49,457 bases of DNA from assembly GCA_964454445.1 (NCBI GenBank), contig CAYVTD010000025.1, forward strand, positions 1 through 49,457, read 5' to 3'. Of the stretch, positions 46,047-49,457 are shown piece after piece. Under the pieces are notes generated by a model that was not told the origin of the DNA, searched no databases, and saw only the letters and a list, made by a program, of their open reading frames with translations. The stretch's first letter is position 1, and each line of letters opens with the position of its first letter. Source of the DNA: CAYVTD01 sp964454445 (GTDB lineage Bacteria; Bacteroidota; Ignavibacteria; Kapaibacteriales; UBA2268). The position numbers and the translations under genes were made by a program.

Positions 46047-46640
46047 GTGACCTATACCTCAGAATCAATAGAAAAGACAGTCGAACTTTTTTCATCCTTA
46101 CCCACAATAGGTAGGAAAACAGCGCAGCGTCTTGTGTTTCATCTACTACGACAGCCGGATAGTTTTGTAAAAACGTTTTCTAAATCTTTAATTGAGCTAA
46201 AAAATAACGTAAAATACTGCTCGACTTGTTTTAATTATACCGAGCAGGATCCTTGTCGAATCTGCTCGTCGGCAAAGCGCGACAGCTCTGTTATTTGTGT
46301 TGTCGAAGAACCTAACGATGTGATGGCTATCGAAAAAACTTCTGAATATTTCGGACTATACCATGTTTTGCATGGCTCACTCAATCCATTGGAAGGAGTT
46401 ACTCCTGACCAGCTAAAAATCAAGGAACTTTTGGAAAGGCTGCAAGGCGTCAATGAGATAATCCTCGCCCTTAACCCGAGCGTCGAGGGAGAAGTAACTA
46501 CTCAATATATTGCAAAGTTAGTTCAACCTCTTGACATAAAAGTAACTCGTATAGCACGAGGCATACCTGTTGGCTCAGATCTGGAGTTTGCCGATGAAGC
46601 AACAATCTCGAGGGCTATGGAAGGCAGAATTATAGTTTAA
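46047..46640 (+). CDS. recR: Recombination mediator RecR
   Basis: Acts with RecF/RecO to load RecA on gapped DNA. The GTG start directly follows the stop of the upstream gene, with GAGGA just before it. The 197 residues have an N-terminal HhH (LPTIGRKTAQRLVFHLL), a zinc finger (CSTC...CRIC), a Toprim domain (VICVVEEPNDVMAIE) and the C-terminal GIPVGSDLEFADEATI motif. All are typical of RecR. Confidence 0.95.
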   Translation: MTYTSESIEKTVELFSSLPTIGRKTAQRLVFHLLRQPDSFVKTFSKSLIELKNNVKYCSTCFNYTEQDPCRICSSAKRDSSVICVVEEPNDVMAIEKTSEYFGLYHVLHGSLNPLEGVTPDQLKIKELLERLQGVNEIILALNPSVEGEVTTQYIAKLVQPLDIKVTRIARGIPVGSDLEFADEATISRAMEGRIIV

Positions 46641-46652
46641 AAAAGAATAATA

Positions 46653-47258
46653 ATGAAGAAACTACTCAAAAATTTCATTCTTTTTTTGTTGCTAATAGTA
46701 TGGGTTGGATGTGGTTTGTTTGAAACACGGACTCCTGAAGAGCCAAACACAAAGCCTTCGAGCTTCGCCCCACCAACGGAGCCGGAAATAGTAGTTTCTA
46801 ATTTTGCAAATGCCTTCATTGAAAAGAACTTATCAAATTATATTGCTTGTCTTTCTGACACAGCACTAACCGACTTGGAAAATTTTGAGTTCATACCTGC
46901 TTCAGCAGCATTATCGCAATATCCTTCACTGTTCAATGGATGGGATATTAATGCAGAGCGTCAATATTTTAACTCTTTTGCCATCAAATTGCAAGATGCA
47001 GAAAAGCCAAAGCTTACTTTTTCAAATATGCAATACGACAAGAGACCCGATTCAGTTGTTTTTGTAGCAGAATACTTAATCGATATACAGCAAAGTGAAA
47101 CGACAAATTTTTCGTCTTATGCCGGAACACTTCAGCTTACAATTACTCAGCGAAGCAATGGCACTTGGAGCATAAGACGCTGGCGAGATGCGCCTGCTCA
47201 CGAGGGTAGTTCGCCTAAAGAGACTTGGAGTATCTTGAAAGCGATATATTATAATTGA
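46653..47258 (+). CDS. Putative lipoprotein of unknown function
   Basis: The 201 residues start with a lipoprotein signal (KKLLKNFILFLLLIVWVGCG). The Cys at about residue 20 is preceded by a hydrophobic stretch and VG, a plausible lipobox. A proline-rich linker and an NTF2-like region (about 50-200, LTITQRSNGTWSIRRWRD) follow. It lies 12 bases after recR and is probably co-transcribed. If LspA at the window start is inactive, processing of such proteins would be affected (inference). Confidence 0.65.
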   Translation: MKKLLKNFILFLLLIVWVGCGLFETRTPEEPNTKPSSFAPPTEPEIVVSNFANAFIEKNLSNYIACLSDTALTDLENFEFIPASAALSQYPSLFNGWDINAERQYFNSFAIKLQDAEKPKLTFSNMQYDKRPDSVVFVAEYLIDIQQSETTNFSSYAGTLQLTITQRSNGTWSIRRWRDAPAHEGSSPKETWSILKAIYYN

Positions 47259-47313
47259 TATAGTAATTCTATCTCAATTATTGGAATGATTGAGTTCTTA
47301 TTTTATTAAAAGA

Positions 47314-47619
47314 CTAGCTTTTCCGCTCAGCTGTTTGAATGCTTTGCTTGTCCTCGACGAAAAAGAAATAAAAGAAAATACTTTCGGGTATGCACAATAG
47401 TACCAGCGAAAGAGTGTCGTCGTTGAAAAAGGGAGTGCTCCAAGAATCGGGAAATATCAGTCCTGCAATTGGACGCGAAAGCGCCCATCCAATAGAAAAG
47501 AAAAGACCTATAATAAGAACAGCTAAAATACCATCCTTAAATTTTCGCTCTTGCCAATTTTTAGTAAATGCGTAAATTGCTGCAAGAATATGCAAATGAA
47601 ATATTAATAGTTCGATCAT
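47314..47619 (-). CDS. Small hydrophobic membrane protein, unknown
   Basis: The 101 residues have about three hydrophobic segments (MIELLIFHLHILAAIYAF; GILAVLIIGLFFSIGW; LSLVLLCIPESIFFYFFFV) and a short charged tail. No family was recognised. It is convergent with the lipoprotein gene and divergent from cutA. The open frame, start and composition look real, but the gene could be lineage-specific. Confidence 0.5.
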   Translation of the reverse strand: MIELLIFHLHILAAIYAFTKNWQERKFKDGILAVLIIGLFFSIGWALSRPIAGLIFPDSWSTPFFNDDTLSLVLLCIPESIFFYFFFVEDKQSIQTAERKS

Positions 47620-47670
47620 TTTTTTGTATATTAGTTTTATTGTTTTTGTATCATAAACAAAATTAAATTT

Positions 47671-48000
47671 ATGGAAAAAAGTCCAGAATTGCGAATGGTT
47701 TTTGTATCAATATCAAGTTACGATAGCGCCGTACACATAGCAAAGATACTCGTAAACGAAAAACTGGCGGCTTGTTGCACTGTTAATCAAAACTTAATGT
47801 CAATTTTTGGCTGGCAAGGGCACACTCAAGAGCGCCACGAGAATATCATGATGATAAAAACAACTGAGGCAAAGATTGCTGTTTTAGAGGCTAGGATCAA
47901 AGAACTTCATAACGACGAAGTGCCTGAGATAGTAGCTCTTCCAGTCGATTCTGCCTCTGCTTCCTATCTGGAGTGGGTGCTACAATCTCTTGCCGATTAA
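47671..48000 (+). CDS. cutA: Divalent cation tolerance protein CutA
   Basis: A small trimeric ferredoxin-like-fold protein of 109 residues. Typical motifs are VFVSISSYDSAVHIAKILVNEKLAACC, split here by the family loop, SIFGWQGHTQE and DEVPEIVALPVDSASASYLEWV. It is linked to copper tolerance in E. coli, but its true role is uncertain. The RadC fragment follows 71 bases downstream. Confidence 0.92.
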   Translation: MEKSPELRMVFVSISSYDSAVHIAKILVNEKLAACCTVNQNLMSIFGWQGHTQERHENIMMIKTTEAKIAVLEARIKELHNDEVPEIVALPVDSASASYLEWVLQSLAD

Positions 48001-48071
48001 TTGATGAACGGGCAAGGCAGCAGTTATAATAATAGCGAAAAAAACCAATTAAGAGCCCGGAAGACATCGCT

Positions 48072-48416
48072 ATGTATTTCATTTCCCATTTTCGCGGGCT
48101 GAACAATGAAGTTTTCTATTCGTTACTTCTTAATGCTTCTAATCAAGTCTTCCGTGAAGTTGTTGTTAGTAAAGGCAGTTTTAATGCAAGCATTGTGCAT
48201 CCACGAGAGGTTTTCAAAATTGCTATCACTGAATCTGCTGCTTCTATCATAATAATGCACAATCATCCTACCGGTAACTCTGAGCCATCTGCTGAAGATA
48301 TTAAAATCACTAAAATTCTGGTTGAAGCGGGCGAAATACTTGGAATAAAAGTACTTGATCATCTGATAATAGCTGGGAACAACTTCACAAGCTTTGTGCA
48401 AAGAGGATTAATTTAG
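48072..48416 (+). CDS. RadC-like protein, JAB (MPN+) domain only
   Basis: The 114 residues correspond to the C-terminal JAB domain of RadC (full length about 225). They read SLLLNASNQVF, ASIVHPREVFKIAI, then the metal-binding motif HNHPTGNSEPSAEDI. The in-frame sequence just before the ATG (KKPIKSPEDIA) continues the RadC linker, so the real start may lie upstream. An in-frame TAG at 48033 closes that frame. The N-terminal HhH region is missing; cutA ends at 48000. A slippery A AAA AAC at 48039-48045 could join a short ATG-started leader (48004) by -1 frameshifting; see the findings. The metal site looks intact. Confidence 0.7.
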   Translation: MYFISHFRGLNNEVFYSLLLNASNQVFREVVVSKGSFNASIVHPREVFKIAITESAASIIIMHNHPTGNSEPSAEDIKITKILVEAGEILGIKVLDHLIIAGNNFTSFVQRGLI

Positions 48417-48441
48417 AATTGAAAATATTTTGTGATATTTT

Positions 48442-48472
48442 TTTGTAATTATGTTGAAAATGATTAATTTTG
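48442..48472 (+). promoter_or_regulatory. Bacteroidota-type promoter for rpsT
   Basis: TTTG at 48442-48445 and TAATTTTG at 48465-48472, spaced by 19 bases, match minus-33 and minus-7 elements 53 bases upstream of the rpsT ATG. The spacing fits the family consensus well. Confidence 0.6.
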
Positions 48473-48524
48473 TAGTTCGATAATTCGAAACAAATATTTG
48501 TATTATAAATTTCGTTTTAAAATA

Positions 48525-48785
48525 ATGGCAAATCATCCATCAGCTCTCAAAAGAATGAGGCAATCTAGAAATAAGCGTCTTTACAATAGAGCCAAAAAGA
48601 AGCTTATTAAAGAAGCTATTAAATCTGTGCTATCTGCTGCAAATTATGAAGAGGCAACCGATAAATTTCGCCTTGCCACTCGTATTCTCGATAAAGTGAC
48701 AGCTAAAGGCGTAATTCACAAGAACACCGCTGCAAATCGCAAGTCGCGGCTTTCTAAACACGTCAAATCTCTAAAATCTATTTAA
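48525..48785 (+). CDS. rpsT: 30S ribosomal protein S20
   Basis: The ATG at 48525 opens MANHPSALKRMRQSRN, the S20 start; upstream in-frame residues do not belong to the family. The 86 residues are highly basic and helical, ending KGVIHKNTAANRKSRLSKHV, typical of S20, which binds 16S rRNA early in assembly. It is preceded by a good Bacteroidota promoter. A weak AT-only hairpin (about 48785-48809) follows. Confidence 0.96.
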   Translation: MANHPSALKRMRQSRNKRLYNRAKKKLIKEAIKSVLSAANYEEATDKFRLATRILDKVTAKGVIHKNTAANRKSRLSKHVKSLKSI

Positions 48786-48892
48786 ATAAAGCATTTTTTA
48801 ATCTTTATTAAAGAAAACACAGAATCAGTGACAAATCACAAGATTCCCGTTTTGTTATGTAAATTCTAAGTTTTTAACAAATTGTGTGGTTA

Positions 48893-49417
48893 TTACAAGT
48901 GAGTCTTGCCAGTAATTCCCTCTTTCGGTTGGTTATCATCATCTATTTCAGGTGAAATCTTTGGCTGTTTAACAGTAAAAGATGACCGGGAGCTAACCGA
49001 ATAATCATCGGGATAACGGAATTCATTTAATTCATCTTTTTCATTGTCTTTACGGTTTTGATATCCATCATCATCTTTAATGTTTTTAGCTTTATCTATG
49101 TCTTTATCTTCAAATTTTTGAGAGCTTAAAGCTGGAGAGTCATTGCTTTGCATCAATTCTGTGGCATTATTGATACTTACAAGCTCAGAATATTCTGGAA
49201 TGGTATCCGATGATGGAATGCTTTTTTGAGGATCGCCAGTCTGTTGTATTTCGGTTTTTATCTCATCTATTTGCAACTGAAACTGTTGCTGTGCTTGCTT
49301 AACTTTTTTTAAGCCCTTTCCAACCATTTGCGCCATTTCGGGTATTTTTTTCGGACCGAACAGCACAATAACAGCTAATAGTATCAATAATAATTCCGGT
49401 CCGCCAATATCAAACAT
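48893..49417 (-). CDS. tatA: Twin-arginine translocation protein TatA/TatB family
   Basis: The 174 residues start with a short membrane helix (ELLLILLAVIVLFG), the FGPKKIPEMAQMVGKGLKK hinge and an amphipathic helix, as in TatA/E. A long acidic and polar tail (about residues 60-174, rich in D, N, S and K) is longer than in usual TatA (60-90 residues). It could be a TatB-like or a hybrid protein; FGPKKIPE favours TatA. No tatC is adjacent in the window. Confidence 0.8.
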   Translation of the reverse strand: MFDIGGPELLLILLAVIVLFGPKKIPEMAQMVGKGLKKVKQAQQQFQLQIDEIKTEIQQTGDPQKSIPSSDTIPEYSELVSINNATELMQSNDSPALSSQKFEDKDIDKAKNIKDDDGYQNRKDNEKDELNEFRYPDDYSVSSRSSFTVKQPKISPEIDDDNQPKEGITGKTHL

Positions 49418-49457
49418 TAGAAAAATTCAAATATTTATAATAAATTATTAATTTCGT

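Noticed and set aside
1..49457. tRNA, rRNA or CRISPR arrays
   Set aside because: No TTCGA-type T-loop within a cloverleaf context, no rRNA-like segment and no regularly spaced direct repeats were seen by eye; a tRNAscan or CRISPR search would be decisive.

Overview
The window is an AT-rich bacterial chromosome segment of about 49.5 kb. It is densely coding and uses the standard code. Several traits point to the Bacteroidota/Chlorobiota (FCB) group, and the gene mix would fit a Kapabacteria- or Ignavibacteria-like lineage. The traits are: secreted proteins ending in type IX secretion (T9SS) type A sorting domains; TAnnTTTG-type minus-7 promoter elements; a 754-residue mitochondrial-type aconitase; and a homocysteine methyltransferase/MTHFR fusion. 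The lineage call is inference from gene content.

Layout: 1-6.4 kb holds the end of an LspA-like signal peptidase II, an RluD-type pseudouridine synthase, a POT peptide transporter, a soluble histidine kinase and aconitase. From 6.4 to 9.5 kb come a LysE-type exporter, a C1 aminopeptidase, a TPR gene remnant and two copies of a structured 126-129 bp repeat. From 9.5 to 15.8 kb a leftward cluster carries comEA-like, gcvT, metG, a lone sugar-type ABC permease, plsY and a TrmH-type methyltransferase. From 16 to 21 kb there is a gingipain-fold T9SS protein, then leftward ribE, def, rsmD and a PilM-like gene. From 21.4 to 28.9 kb there is a DUF6125-like protein, a membrane-embedded spermidine-synthase-like protein, a degenerate Zn-ribbon transposase, a TraB/GumN protein, mtnA and a DedA protein. 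From 29 to 36.5 kb there is a repetitive secreted-adhesin gene broken by two in-frame stops, the homocysteine methyltransferase/MTHFR fusion and a large T9SS cargo protein. From 36.8 to 43 kb there is a CtpA-type protease, a DUF3108 protein and a complete three-gene NADH-linked [FeFe] hydrogenase operon. From 43 kb to the end there is an EamA transporter, a DNA methyltransferase pseudogene, ebfC, a secreted protein, recR, a lipoprotein, cutA, a RadC C-terminal fragment, rpsT and a TatA/B gene.

How genes work together: hydC-hydB-hydA overlap or abut and should form one NAD(H)-coupled hydrogenase complex. The NuoF-like subunit is unusually short. ebfC and recR form the common recombination module, with a secreted-protein gene inserted between them. 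MtnA (methionine salvage) and the homocysteine methyltransferase/MTHFR fusion both feed methionine supply, but they lie apart. Several loci look decayed: the adhesin, the methyltransferase, the TPR fragment, the transposase and radC.

The most interesting signals are four. First, a dispersed element has two internal hairpins that co-vary between copies. Second, the LspA has Ala in place of the second catalytic Asp. Third, a canonical A AAA AAC slippery heptamer lies upstream of the RadC fragment in the right phase to fuse a short leader to it. Fourth, a 953-codon adhesin gene carries two in-frame stops. No tRNA, rRNA or CRISPR array was seen. I found no clear new multi-gene system.
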